64,000 bases of DNA from Pseudomonadota bacterium (GCA_018241445.1 JAFEDT010000012.1:1-64000), one strand, 5' to 3'; shown: positions 1-8,311, counted from the first letter of the stretch. The notes: generated by a model from the sequence alone, not told the origin. A program made the numbers and translations.

Positions 1-14
1 CGCAAAACAGCGCT

Positions 15-39
15 TCTGACCGGCCTTCGGCCGGTCAGA
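15..39 (-). terminator. hairpin, possible terminator of the truncated araC gene
   Basis: A perfect 10-bp inverted repeat (TCTGACCGGC / GCCGGTCAGA) encloses a 5-nt loop. On the minus strand it lies about 60 nt beyond the stop codon of the AraC-like gene and is followed after a few bases by a short TTTT run. It could be a weak intrinsic terminator or a small repetitive palindrome; only the stem is certain. Confidence 0.4.
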
Positions 40-96
40 CTGCGCTGCGGGTGAGACCACTGATGAAGAAAACGAGACCGGAAGAAATAGTCGTCG

Positions 97-972
97 TCAG
101 AGGAAGAAGTAGTTGACGCCGCCCAGGCTGACCCCGATCACCGAGCGAAAGGCGCCCTCGAGCGAGCGGCGGCTGACGCCGACCTCGCGGCACACCGCCG
201 TAATGCAGATGCCGTCGCCGAGCTCGTGGCGGATGAAGTCGCGCGCGCGCCGGTACACCCGCAGTCGCCGCATACCGCCCTGGCGGTCCACGTGCAGGTC
301 ATCGGGGCCCGGCTGAACGGTGATCTGCCACAAGAGATCCGCCAGTGAGGCCGCGAAGCCGCGTGCACTGGCGCTATACCCTGATGGACTGCCCAGGGAG
401 ACGAACGCCGACAGGCCGGCAGCCAGATACTCGCGCAGCTGAGCGGCGCGCAGCGGGTCGTGCCGCACGCCCGCCGAGCGCATCTGTGCGCCGTCATCGG
501 GCAGGAGGCGTGCCTCGAGATCCAGGCAGAATATGCTCATGCCCTCGGAGGTCTTGCCCTCGAGGCTGCGACGTCCCGGAAAAATCACAATATCGTCGGG
601 AGTGACCGGCAGCGCGTTCAGGGCGCAAGCCGGAGATGCGTTTTCCAGGATGCAGGCGCCGAAGCGCCCTGCCGGGGTCTGTGCCGACTGGGCGAGATCG
701 CGGTTGGCGCGCTCGAAGTGCACCGTCAGGTCGGGCCCGAAGTCGAACGAACTGAATCGCCCCTCGAACCGCCCGCGGCTCAGCTGCTGGTATTGCTGGC
801 CATAGCCCTTGAAGTGGGCAGCCTGGGCGTCGATGTCGTCGTAACGCATACGCGACACCCAGCCCGCACCTTCGGGGAGCTCGCCACCAGCGCCATTTCC
901 CGGGATCGAAGTTGCCCCTGTTACCTGCGTCATACTGCCGCCAAGGCCTGTAAAACCGGCAAATCCAGCCAC
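97..972 (-). pseudogene. AraC-type transcriptional regulator, truncated inside its DNA-binding domain
   Basis: The protein has a sensing N-terminal part of about 220 residues, then the first helix-turn-helix of an AraC domain (around residues 255-280, ending RRSLEGAFRSVIGVS). Family members continue for about 40 more residues through a second helix-turn-helix. Here the homology stops after GVS and the chain ends NYFFL at residue 291. The remaining 96 nt to the window edge do not encode the missing part in any frame I tried. The start may be Met1 or Met14 (position 933). It is divergent from the TonB-receptor operon, the usual position of a dedicated activator, so it probably once controlled that operon. 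Loss of the second helix-turn-helix should abolish or change DNA binding. Confidence 0.65.
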
Positions 973-1108
973 GCCGCACGTCCGTACCGCGCTGCACGCG
1001 GTTTGCGCAAAGCGGATAACGGCCTGCGATCCGCGACGGCTATCTTAATCTGCGAGAGGCGAGGCCGAGTAGCGCGCCCGCGGGCAGGTCACAGGGGGGG
1101 TACGATCT
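973..1108 (+). promoter_or_regulatory. divergent control region between araC-like gene and TonB-receptor operon
   Basis: This 136-nt gap must carry the promoters of both divergent genes. It contains a perfect 10-bp palindrome TTTGCGCAAA at 1002-1011 and a run of seven G at 1094-1100 that sits at ribosome-binding distance (8 nt) from the receptor ATG. I see no convincing -35/-10 pair. Its role is inferred from position. Confidence 0.4.
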
Positions 1109-3472
1109 ATGAAATGGGAGCTTCGCGCGCGCCAGGTGCGAACTGCAGCGATATGGACGGCCGGGCTTGTGCTGGGTAGCGGCATGGCCGCCGCGATCGC
1201 GGCAGAGCCCACGGTGGTGGGCAGCCCTGGAGCGCTGGAGGAAGTGGTGATCACGGCCACCAAACGTGCCTCCACGGTGCAGGACACGCCCATGAGCGTC
1301 ACTGCGGTTACGGGTCAGGAGATCCAGGAGCGCGGACTGACCGGCTTCACCGCCATCGCGCAATCCGTGCCCGGCGTCTCGATGCGATCGAGCGGCCCTG
1401 GCCAGACCGAGATCGAGATGCGCGGCATGACTTCCGCCGGAGGCAACTCCTCCACGGTGGGGTTCTACCTGAACGATACCCCCCTGACCGCGCCCGCCAA
1501 CTCTCAGAACGGCAAGGTGGTGATCGACCCCAACCTCTACGATCTGAATCGTGTAGAGGTGCTGCGCGGCCCGCAGGGTACGTTGTACGGCGCCGGTTCC
1601 ATGGGTGGCACCATCAAGGTGGTGCCGAACGCACCGGATCCGGGGCACTTCGATGCTTCAGCCGAGCTGGTGCCCTCGTACACCGACCGCGGCGGCTTCA
1701 ACCATGCCGAGAACGCGATGGTTAACCTGCCGCTGGGCCCACAGACGGCGTTGCGGCTAGTGGGCTCGGCCGCGCACGACAGTGGCTGGCTCGACCGTAT
1801 TGTGATCGCCGCGCCCGATTTCCCGCTTGAGACCAATGGCACGGCCACCCGCGGCAACGTGCGCGCGGCGCCCGTCGGCCAGGTGTTCAAGGACGTGAAC
1901 GATGCCCACCAGTACACCGCGCGCGTCAGCTTCCTGTGGAAAGCCGGCGAGCGCTTCACCATCGAGCCCCTGGTCATGTACCAGAGAAGCTATCAGAGCG
2001 GGCTCAACCAGATCGACAGCGACCCAGGCACCAACGCCCACTACCAGCCTTTCGACGCCGCGGAATCCTACTCGGACCGCTTCACGCTCGGCAGCCTGAA
2101 CCTCACTTACGCCTTCGATGCGTTCGAAGTGAACTCCACCACCGCGCGTTGGACGCGGCGCGCGGACCTGCACCAGGACGGTGCGGAGGAGTTTCAGTGG
2201 GCCCTCTCAACCCCTGCGGCGCTGTTCCCCTTGTACGCTTCCCAGGGCGGACTAGGGGCGACCGCCCCCACACCCTTCGAGGACGACACCTCCAGCCAAA
2301 CCAGTGAGGAGATCCGGCTCACCTCGAGCGGCGATACGCGCCTGAAGTGGTTGGTCGGGCTGTTTTACAGCGACTTCCAGTCCTGCTATTGCAGCCAGGT
2401 CCTCTTCCCACAGGCAGCGGCTCTGTTTGGCACGGGCAATGCCTTCACGCAGTACCAGACCACAAAGATCAAGCAGAACTCTGTGTTCGCTGAACTCTCC
2501 TACCAGTTCACCCGGCAGATCAAGGGCACCGCCGGACTACGCCGCTATTCTTACAAGAACGCGGTGGACGCGGCGACCTCGGGCTTCGTGAGCATCACCG
2601 GCTCGGATGCGGTCGCCTATGCGCACTCCCCGGAAGATAACCAGGGCGTGAACCCGAAGTTCGATCTGTCCTACCAAGTAGACAAGAACCTGCTCTTCTA
2701 CGCCACCCTCGCCAAGGGGTTTCGGCCCGGGGGGGGCAACCAGCCGATCCCGACCTCGGGGCCTCTCGGTGCAGGATGCGAGGCCAACTTGCAGGCGAAC
2801 CACGGAACCACAAACTTCGTGCCGGCCCCGCTCGCCTACGGCCCGGATACGGTGTGGAGCTACGAGCTCGGCGAAAAGCTGCGCACCGCGGACGCACGCC
2901 TCACGCTCAACAGCGCGTTGTACTTCGAGAAGTGGAACGGCACGCAGCAGAATGTGCCACTGCCATGCGGCTACCCCTACACCGCCAACGCCGGCACGGC
3001 GCATATTTACGGCACGGAGATCGAACTGAACGCACTGCTGCTGCGCGGACTGGTGCTTTCGCTTAACGGTGCCTACACACACGCCACCTTCGCCATCGGC
3101 AGCCTGGAGGCGGGTATTCTGCCGGGTACGCGCGTGCAGGACGTGCCCGAACGCACCCTGACGGCCTCGCTGGCCTACCGCCATGCGCTCACCGACCGGC
3201 TGGGATTTCTGGGTCGCATCGAGAACAGCTACATCGGCCGTCGCACGGATGTAACCTACGCCGTGAACAACCTGCCATCCTACGACCTTACCAATGTGCG
3301 CGTAGGAGTGGAGGCAGAGCACTGGTCGGCGATCTTGTTCGTGCGCAACGCCACCAACGAGCGCGCCATTCTCAGCAACGCGTTCCAGCTCAACATCAAT
3401 ATCCCGACCTTCAACCGGCTCACGGTCAACCAGCCGCTCACCGCGGGGCTCGACCTGGCTTATCACTTCTGA
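1109..3472 (+). CDS. TonB-dependent outer-membrane receptor
   Basis: This is a 787-residue outer-membrane beta-barrel receptor that takes up a ligand with energy from TonB-ExbBD. A signal peptide covers about residues 1-32, then a TonB box EEVVITATKR (44-53), a plug domain (about 54-165, with NRVEVLRGPQGTLYG typical of the plug end) and a barrel ending in ...GLDLAYHF, with the C-terminal aromatic expected of outer-membrane proteins. The length is normal for the family. The start is set by the signal peptide and a G-rich ribosome-binding region. The next gene starts within the stop codon (TGATG), so it leads an operon with a PQQ dehydrogenase and a SnoaL-like lipoprotein. The ligand is unknown; the partner genes suggest an alcohol, a related organic substrate, or the PQQ cofactor. 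An in-frame run of eight G occurs at 2729-2736. Confidence 0.9.
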   Translation: MKWELRARQVRTAAIWTAGLVLGSGMAAAIAAEPTVVGSPGALEEVVITATKRASTVQDTPMSVTAVTGQEIQERGLTGFTAIAQSVPGVSMRSSGPGQTEIEMRGMTSAGGNSSTVGFYLNDTPLTAPANSQNGKVVIDPNLYDLNRVEVLRGPQGTLYGAGSMGGTIKVVPNAPDPGHFDASAELVPSYTDRGGFNHAENAMVNLPLGPQTALRLVGSAAHDSGWLDRIVIAAPDFPLETNGTATRGNVRAAPVGQVFKDVNDAHQYTARVSFLWKAGERFTIEPLVMYQRSYQSGLNQIDSDPGTNAHYQPFDAAESYSDRFTLGSLNLTYAFDAFEVNSTTARWTRRADLHQDGAEEFQWALSTPAALFPLYASQGGLGATAPTPFEDDTSSQTSEEIRLTSSGDTRLKWLVGLFYSDFQSCYCSQVLFPQAAALFGTGNAFTQYQTTKIKQNSVFAELSYQFTRQIKGTAGLRRYSYKNAVDAATSGFVSITGSDAVAYAHSPEDNQGVNPKFDLSYQVDKNLLFYATLAKGFRPGGGNQPIPTSGPLGAGCEANLQANHGTTNFVPAPLAYGPDTVWSYELGEKLRTADARLTLNSALYFEKWNGTQQNVPLPCGYPYTANAGTAHIYGTEIELNALLLRGLVLSLNGAYTHATFAIGSLEAGILPGTRVQDVPERTLTASLAYRHALTDRLGFLGRIENSYIGRRTDVTYAVNNLPSYDLTNVRVGVEAEHWSAILFVRNATNERAILSNAFQLNINIPTFNRLTVNQPLTAGLDLAYHF

Positions 3473-5700
3473 TGCCAACTATTCAAAAGTACGAGCCCCT
3501 TGCGGCTCGCGTTGCAACGACCACCAGGGCCCTGACGACGACTGCGGCGGTCATACTGTGCCTTCTAAGTGCCTGTGCGCGCAGTCCCGCGCCTGCGCCC
3601 GCGACACCGGCCCCGGGCCGGGTCGATGCCGCACGGCTTCAGGCGGTGGCAGCCGAGCCCGGGCAGTGGTTCACACCGGGGCGCGACGGGCAAGGGACCT
3701 ACTACTCGCCGCTCACGCTCATCAACGACCACAACATCGCGCGCCTGGGCTTCGCCTGGGAGTACCCGCTCGGCACACGTCGCGGACAGGAGGCGACGCC
3801 CGTAGTGGTCGACGGTGTCCTGTACGCCTCGGGCAACTGGGGCAGGGTGTACGCGCTTGATGCGGCCACGGGTAGGGCAATCTGGACCTACGACCCGCAA
3901 GTCGACGGCCAGTACGGGCGGGCGGCCTGCTGCGACGCCGTCAACCGGGGGCTCGCGGTGTGGCAGGGTCGCGTCTACGTCGCGAGCCTCGACGGCTACC
4001 TGCATGCCCTCGATGCGCGCACCGGCGCGCGCCTTTGGCGCGTCGACACCCTGCCGTCGCGCAGCGCGAAGGGGTTCAACTACTTCTCCACCGGAGCGCC
4101 GGTGGTGGCCGGGGATGCGATCATCGTGGGCAACGGCGGTGCCGACTTCCGCGGCGCGCGCGGCTCGGTGTCCGCATACGCGTTGAAGGACGGCGCGTTT
4201 CGCTGGCGATTCTGGACCGTGCCGCGTGACCCGCGACTCGGGCCGCAGGAGCAGCCGCACCTCGAGCGGGCGGTCGGCACCTGGCCGCAGCATTACGACT
4301 GGGGCATGGGAGGCGGTGGCACGGCGTGGGATGCACTGGCATACGACCCGGAGCTCGGACTGGTGTATTTCGGCACGGGGAATGCCTCCCCCTATCACGG
4401 CCCCGGCGACCCCGCTGCGCAGGGTGATGAACTGTACGTCGCCTCGATCATGGCCCTGCACGCCGACAGCGGTCACATTGCCTGGTACTACCAGGAGATA
4501 CCGGGGGAGGGCTCCGACTACGACACGACCAACAAGCTGGTGCTCGCCGACTTGGAGATTTCCGGCAAGCCGCGCAAGGTCCTCATGCAGGCGAGCAAGA
4601 ACGGCTACGTGTATGTGCTCGACCGCACCACAGGCGAGTTTCTCTCCGGCAAGCCGTTCGCCTACGTGAACTGGACTTTGGGCCTCGACCCGGCGACACA
4701 TCGTCCGATCCCGAACCCCAAGGCCGACTGGGGCAGGAGGCCGCTGCTGGTGTACCCCTCGGCGCCCGGCGCACATGGCTGGCAGCCGACCTCGTACGAC
4801 TTGCACAGCGGGCTTCTATACATCCCAGTGATCGATGCGCCCATGGTGTACGTCGACACTACTCACCGGCGGGCCGGCCTCATTGAGGGCAACTTCGACC
4901 TTGCGTTCTTCTTTCCGGAAGACTACGAGCCCAAGGGGCTCGCCAGTCTCCTTGGAGAGCTTCCCTCACTTGCATCCCTGTCTGCGGGCGGCAAGCCGCC
5001 GCGCTCGCGCGGTCTCATCCGTGCCGTCGAACCTCTCACCGGCAAGACCGTGTGGCAGACCGAGACGGCGACCCCCTGGGACGGCGGCCTGCTGTCGACC
5101 GCCGGAAACCTGGTGCTACAGGGCGATGCACGCGGCAATCTCACCGCCTATACAGCCGATACGGGCAGGGTGCTCAAACGCATCGAGGTGGGCACCGGAA
5201 TCATGGCGGCGCCGATGACCTACACGGTCAACGGTGTGCAGTACATCGCCGTCATGGCCGGTTACGGGGGCGGGCTGCTCTTTAATCCCTTTCCGAAGGA
5301 CAGTGCCGCCTACCGCTACGGTAACGATAACCGCATCGTGGCCTTTCGCCTGGGCGGGGGCGAGACGCCGCACCCGCCGGAACTCGGTGCGCCGAAGATC
5401 CTGCCGCCACCGCCGCGAGAAGGCACGCCCGAGAGCATTCATAGCGGTGAACTGCTCTACAACCGCTACTGCGCACGCTGCCACGCGTTTGGGCGCGCGC
5501 TGCTGCCCGACTTGCGCCAGCTGTCACCACCGGTGCATGCCATGTTCTACGACATCGTCCTCCACGGGGCTTACCTGGGTAAGGGCATGGCGCGCTGGGA
5601 TGACGTGCTCAGCCGCGCCGACGCGCAGGCAATCCACGCCTACCTGGTGGATCAAGCCTGGCAGATGGCGGCACCGTCACATCCGGAAGGCACACCATGA
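3472..5700 (+). CDS. PQQ-dependent dehydrogenase lipoprotein with C-terminal cytochrome c domain
   Basis: This 742-residue quinohaemoprotein resembles type II alcohol dehydrogenases: an eight-bladed PQQ propeller (about 60-640) followed by a haem c domain (about 654-735). The N-terminus is a lipoprotein signal with lipobox LSAC, so it is probably membrane-anchored in the periplasm. Family marks visible are the vicinal cysteines in ACCDAVNRG (disulfide ring over PQQ), FGTGNASPY (calcium-ligand region), EGSDYDTTN (catalytic Asp region), the haem motif CARCH at 667-671 and a probable Met ligand at 706 (KGM). Electrons from an oxidised alcohol or sugar would pass from PQQ to haem and then to the respiratory chain. 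It overlaps the receptor gene by 1 nt and the next gene by 4 nt. The substrate cannot be read from the sequence. Confidence 0.88.
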   Translation: MPTIQKYEPLAARVATTTRALTTTAAVILCLLSACARSPAPAPATPAPGRVDAARLQAVAAEPGQWFTPGRDGQGTYYSPLTLINDHNIARLGFAWEYPLGTRRGQEATPVVVDGVLYASGNWGRVYALDAATGRAIWTYDPQVDGQYGRAACCDAVNRGLAVWQGRVYVASLDGYLHALDARTGARLWRVDTLPSRSAKGFNYFSTGAPVVAGDAIIVGNGGADFRGARGSVSAYALKDGAFRWRFWTVPRDPRLGPQEQPHLERAVGTWPQHYDWGMGGGGTAWDALAYDPELGLVYFGTGNASPYHGPGDPAAQGDELYVASIMALHADSGHIAWYYQEIPGEGSDYDTTNKLVLADLEISGKPRKVLMQASKNGYVYVLDRTTGEFLSGKPFAYVNWTLGLDPATHRPIPNPKADWGRRPLLVYPSAPGAHGWQPTSYDLHSGLLYIPVIDAPMVYVDTTHRRAGLIEGNFDLAFFFPEDYEPKGLASLLGELPSLASLSAGGKPPRSRGLIRAVEPLTGKTVWQTETATPWDGGLLSTAGNLVLQGDARGNLTAYTADTGRVLKRIEVGTGIMAAPMTYTVNGVQYIAVMAGYGGGLLFNPFPKDSAAYRYGNDNRIVAFRLGGGETPHPPELGAPKILPPPPREGTPESIHSGELLYNRYCARCHAFGRALLPDLRQLSPPVHAMFYDIVLHGAYLGKGMARWDDVLSRADAQAIHAYLVDQAWQMAAPSHPEGTP

Positions 5701-6203
5701 AGCGGGCCGCCAGGCGCGTTGCCACTATGGCGACGGCCGCAATCGCGGCGGTGACGGTGTTGCTGAGTGGCTGTGCGAAACCTGCAGTCACCAGCCCAGG
5801 CGTGTCCCCGGACCTGAAGCATTCCTGGGAAGTGAACTTCAACGAGGGTGACGCGGCAGCGGTAGCGGCCCTGTACGCACCACAAGCGCAGCTGGTGCTC
5901 TCGGGCATGCCGCCCATTCACGGCAGGGAGGCGATCCGTTCCGAGGTCGAAAAAATCATCCGCTCCGGCATCAAGGTTCGCATTGCTACGCAGCAGAACT
6001 TCGGCGCGGGCGACCTCGCGTACGCGTACGGCGGCTACACCATGTTCGAGCACGAGGGTGGCAAGGAGATCGAGCGCGGGTCCTATATTGAAGTCTGGCG
6101 GCGCCGCAGCGGCATCTGGCAGATCGATCTGGATGTAAATGCCACGGGGGCTCCCGTAGCGGAAATTAGGCCGGCAACGCAGCAGGGCACCGGGCCTGGC
6201 TAG
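5697..6203 (+). CDS. SnoaL-like (NTF2-fold) lipoprotein
   Basis: This 168-residue protein begins with a lipoprotein signal (lipobox LSGC, Cys near residue 26) followed by a SnoaL/DUF4440-type NTF2-like domain. Family features seen are WEVNFNEGDAAAVAALYAP, HGREAIRSEVEKII and YIEVWRRRSGIWQIDLDV near the end. Such domains form a cone-shaped pocket and may bind or isomerise small molecules. It starts within the stop of the dehydrogenase gene (ATGA), so it is translationally coupled to it. A role in binding substrate or product of that enzyme is inference only. This is the last gene before the insertion-element region. Confidence 0.75.
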   Translation: MKRAARRVATMATAAIAAVTVLLSGCAKPAVTSPGVSPDLKHSWEVNFNEGDAAAVAALYAPQAQLVLSGMPPIHGREAIRSEVEKIIRSGIKVRIATQQNFGAGDLAYAYGGYTMFEHEGGKEIERGSYIEVWRRRSGIWQIDLDVNATGAPVAEIRPATQQGTGPG

Positions 6204-6241
6204 CGCGCCATGCTGTGCCGGTATACACATCTCGTATATTA

Positions 6242-6257
6242 CATAATATATATTATG
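6242..6257. repeat. 16-bp perfect A/T palindrome beside the insertion site
   Basis: CATAATATATATTATG is its own reverse complement. It lies in an AT-rich patch (about 6221-6258) that stands out in this GC-rich sequence, ending 3 nt before the first AGCACTGG target copy. It may be an operator, a cruciform-forming site favouring insertion, or the scar of an older element. Confidence 0.6.
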
Positions 6258-6260
6258 CGA

Positions 6261-6268
6261 AGCACTGG
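6261..6268. repeat. 8-bp target repeat AGCACTGG, copy 1 (left of element 1)
   Basis: Identical 8-mers occur at 6261-6268, 8337-8344 and 10509-10516, exactly abutting the terminal inverted repeats of the two elements. Eight base pairs is the usual target duplication of IS1595-family elements. Confidence 0.85.
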
Positions 6269-6293
6269 AGCGATTATATACTTGACACACCCA
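6269..6293 (+). repeat. left terminal inverted repeat of element 1
   Basis: It matches the right end (8312-8336, reverse complement) at 21 of 25 positions, with mismatches at positions 1, 8, 14 and 20. Positions 14-19 form the promoter -35 hexamer TTGACA. Confidence 0.85.
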
Positions 6294-6310
6294 CGCATTA
6301 GGCGCAGCAT
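6282..6310 (+). promoter_or_regulatory. transposase promoter with -35 box inside the left inverted repeat
   Basis: A consensus -35 TTGACA (6282-6287) is separated by 17 nt from CAGCAT (6305-6310), a weak -10. The transposase ATG follows 23 nt later. The same arrangement at the same offset from the element end occurs in element 2 (TTTACA, 17 nt, GACAAT), which strengthens the call. Transposase bound to its own inverted repeat would cover this promoter. Confidence 0.55.
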
Positions 6311-6333
6311 GCCGGCAACAAAAGGAATAAGCC

Positions 6334-7266
6334 ATGTCCGCCTTCGATGCTCCCCAGTTCACCGACGAGACCAAAGCCCGCGAATACCTTGAGGCGATCC
6401 GCTGGCCGGATGGCCCGGTCTGCCCGCATTGCGGCTCCCTGGAAGGCGCATATCGCCTTGAAGGCAAGAAGCACCGTCCGGGCCTGCTGAAGTGCAAGGA
6501 CTGCCGTGAGCAGTTCTCCGTGACCGTGGGCACTGTCTTTGAACGATCCAAGATCCCGCTGACCAAGTGGGTTCTGGCGACGCACCTGATGTGCTCAAGC
6601 AAGAAAGGCATCAGCTCGCACCAGATCGCGCGCACGTTGGGCGTGACTTACAAGACGGCGTGGTTTATGACGCACCGCATCCGTGAAGCAATGGCCCCGG
6701 CCAAGGACGCAGGTCCGCTCGGTGGCGAAGGCAAGACGGTTGAGGCCGACGAAACGTACCTGTCGAAGTCTCCCAAGACACGCAAGCCTGCCGGGCTGCC
6801 TTTGGGTGCCAAGCCGGCCCCGCAGGTGTTCAGCCTCGTTGAGCGTGGCGGCAACGTTCGTTCGATGTACTTGGACGACAAGAACATCCGTGGCGCGCTC
6901 GTGCAGCACCTTCACGAGGCCAGCCGACTGGTGACGGACGGCTCCAACGTCTACAAGGCGCAGGTCGTCAATCACGAATCCGTAGACCATTCCAAGTATG
7001 AATGGGCGCGCGGCGACGTCCATACCAACACGCTGGAGAATTTTTTCTCCATCTTCAAGCGCGGGCTGATCGGCACGTATCAGCACATGGATAAGAAGCA
7101 CCTGAATCGCTACTTGGCCGAATTCGATTTCCGTCGTAACAATCGCGTGAAGCTCGGCATCAATGACGCGCAGCGCACGGCCATAGCCCTCAAGGGAATT
7201 GAGGGTAAGCGCCTTACGTACCGCAGTCCTGACGAAACCCAGACGGCACCGCTGACTCAAGGATGA
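6334..7266 (+). CDS. IS1595-family transposase (element 1)
   Basis: This 310-residue DDE transposase cuts and inserts element 1. An N-terminal zinc ribbon has Cys30/Cys33 and Cys54/Cys57 (CPHC ... CKDC), then a helix-turn-helix (SSHQIARTLGVTYKTAWFM, about 94-112). The catalytic core shows D139 (VEADETYL), D202 (TDGS) and E235 (VHTNTLENFFS), and ends HLNRYLAEFDFRRNN, all typical of IS1595. It is full length with no frameshift, so it may be active. The start is preceded by an A/G-rich ribosome site (AAAAGGAATAAGCC). Relative to the element 2 transposase, the catalytic half is nearly identical in protein while the N-terminal DNA-binding half differs strongly. Confidence 0.93.
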   Translation: MSAFDAPQFTDETKAREYLEAIRWPDGPVCPHCGSLEGAYRLEGKKHRPGLLKCKDCREQFSVTVGTVFERSKIPLTKWVLATHLMCSSKKGISSHQIARTLGVTYKTAWFMTHRIREAMAPAKDAGPLGGEGKTVEADETYLSKSPKTRKPAGLPLGAKPAPQVFSLVERGGNVRSMYLDDKNIRGALVQHLHEASRLVTDGSNVYKAQVVNHESVDHSKYEWARGDVHTNTLENFFSIFKRGLIGTYQHMDKKHLNRYLAEFDFRRNNRVKLGINDAQRTAIALKGIEGKRLTYRSPDETQTAPLTQG

Positions 7267-7273
7267 GTCGGCT

Positions 7274-8113
7274 ATGCCTTCGGTCGCGGAGCGCGTTAGA
7301 CAGGTCCAACTAAAGGTCGAACGGGCCAAAAAACACATCGAGGATGTCCAAGCGGAAATCACCAGATTCTTGGATACAAAACCCTATGGAATCGGAACCA
7401 AGCGTGATCCGCAGTCTGGAAAGCTGATCTATTACGTCACCAGTGTACGAGAGACGCCCCCATGCCTCCCTCTCATTGCAGGAGATGCAATCCAATGTTT
7501 GATGAGTGCGTTGGATCATCTCGCCTATCAAATTGTCTGCAGCGACACAGGTGATAGGCCGCCGCATCCCGACCGGATTTATTTCCCCATCAGAGCTTCG
7601 GCCGAAAAATATGAAGCCGTAAAACGGGGAAAAATGACAGGAGCGGTGGATGCTACGTTTGAGGCTATCGACGCACTCAAGCCGTATAAGGGAGGAAATG
7701 CTGTTCTCTGGGCGCTCTTTCAACTGAACAATATTGAGAAGCACCGAACTCTGCTCACCGTCGGCTCGTGCGCATCCGGTATCAACATCGCGACCTACGG
7801 CGTTGACAGAATGGCTCATTTTTTTGCCCAAGGGGACACTCAAATGGCCGCATCGATTGCCAACAATCTTCGGCGCTTCACCCTGTGGCTTGGATTCAAG
7901 GACAACGGGTTCCCTCTGAAAGAAGGCTACGAATTGTTCATCGGAACCCGTGAAGACGAACCTGACGCCAATGTGCAATTTGCCTTCAATGTAGCGCTCG
8001 CCGAGCCTGGGGTTTTTGAGAGTCAATCGCTCGTCGAGTCGCTGCATCAATTCGCGACACTTGTCGAGGGCATCGTTATGGCCCTGACCCCCAGGCTCCG
8101 CGACAGTGAGTGA
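7274..8113 (+). CDS. hypothetical passenger protein of element 1 (SALDHLAYQ family)
   Basis: I recognise no named domain in this 279-residue protein. It has a helical, charged N-terminus (RVRQVQLKVERAKKHIEDVQ), a central motif AGDAIQCLMSALDHLAYQI, then LFQLNNIEKHRTLL and a predicted-helical C-terminus. No signal peptide or membrane segment is evident. From memory, proteins with a GDxxxNLRSALDHLAxQL-type motif are widespread unannotated bacterial proteins; the H/D-rich helix could bind metal, but this is unproven. The gene begins 7 nt after the transposase stop inside the same element, so it is probably co-transcribed. It is visibly less GC-rich than the surrounding chromosome, which points to foreign origin. 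Confidence 0.75.
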   Translation: MPSVAERVRQVQLKVERAKKHIEDVQAEITRFLDTKPYGIGTKRDPQSGKLIYYVTSVRETPPCLPLIAGDAIQCLMSALDHLAYQIVCSDTGDRPPHPDRIYFPIRASAEKYEAVKRGKMTGAVDATFEAIDALKPYKGGNAVLWALFQLNNIEKHRTLLTVGSCASGINIATYGVDRMAHFFAQGDTQMAASIANNLRRFTLWLGFKDNGFPLKEGYELFIGTREDEPDANVQFAFNVALAEPGVFESQSLVESLHQFATLVEGIVMALTPRLRDSE

Positions 8114-8126
8114 CGCTGCATATTCC

Positions 8127-8261
8127 ATGGCCTATGCTCTGACCATGAACCAAGAGGCGCCGAAGCCAAGCCCGAACGACGTCCTGCGCAGAATGCTGCG
8201 CACGCCGCCGAAGCCGCACGTGGCTCCAAAAAAGAAACCAAAGAAGCCCGCCAAGAAGTAA
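8127..8261 (+). CDS. short basic peptide, passenger of element 1
   Basis: A 44-codon frame encodes a Pro/Lys-rich peptide ending PKKKPKKPAKK. It starts 13 nt after the previous gene, lies inside element 1, and its stop overlaps an intrinsic terminator. A second in-frame Met at residue 7 is also possible. The basic tail suggests nucleic-acid binding, but there is no recognisable domain. Element 2 also has a short Lys-rich ORF directly after its transposase, which makes a real gene more likely. Confidence 0.45.
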   Translation: MAYALTMNQEAPKPSPNDVLRRMLRTPPKPHVAPKKKPKKPAKK

Positions 8262-8271
8262 GCGGGCTTTT
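8244..8271 (+). terminator. intrinsic terminator at the end of element 1 genes
   Basis: Arms AAGCCCGC (8244-8251) and GCGGGCTT (8262-8269) form an 8-bp stem with a 10-nt loop, followed by T residues (8268-8271). The stop codon TAA of the short basic peptide lies in the loop. Confidence 0.7.
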
Positions 8272-8311
8272 GCTTACCGGCCTGTTGGGTCGGGAGATTA
8301 GGTGCGTTCAC

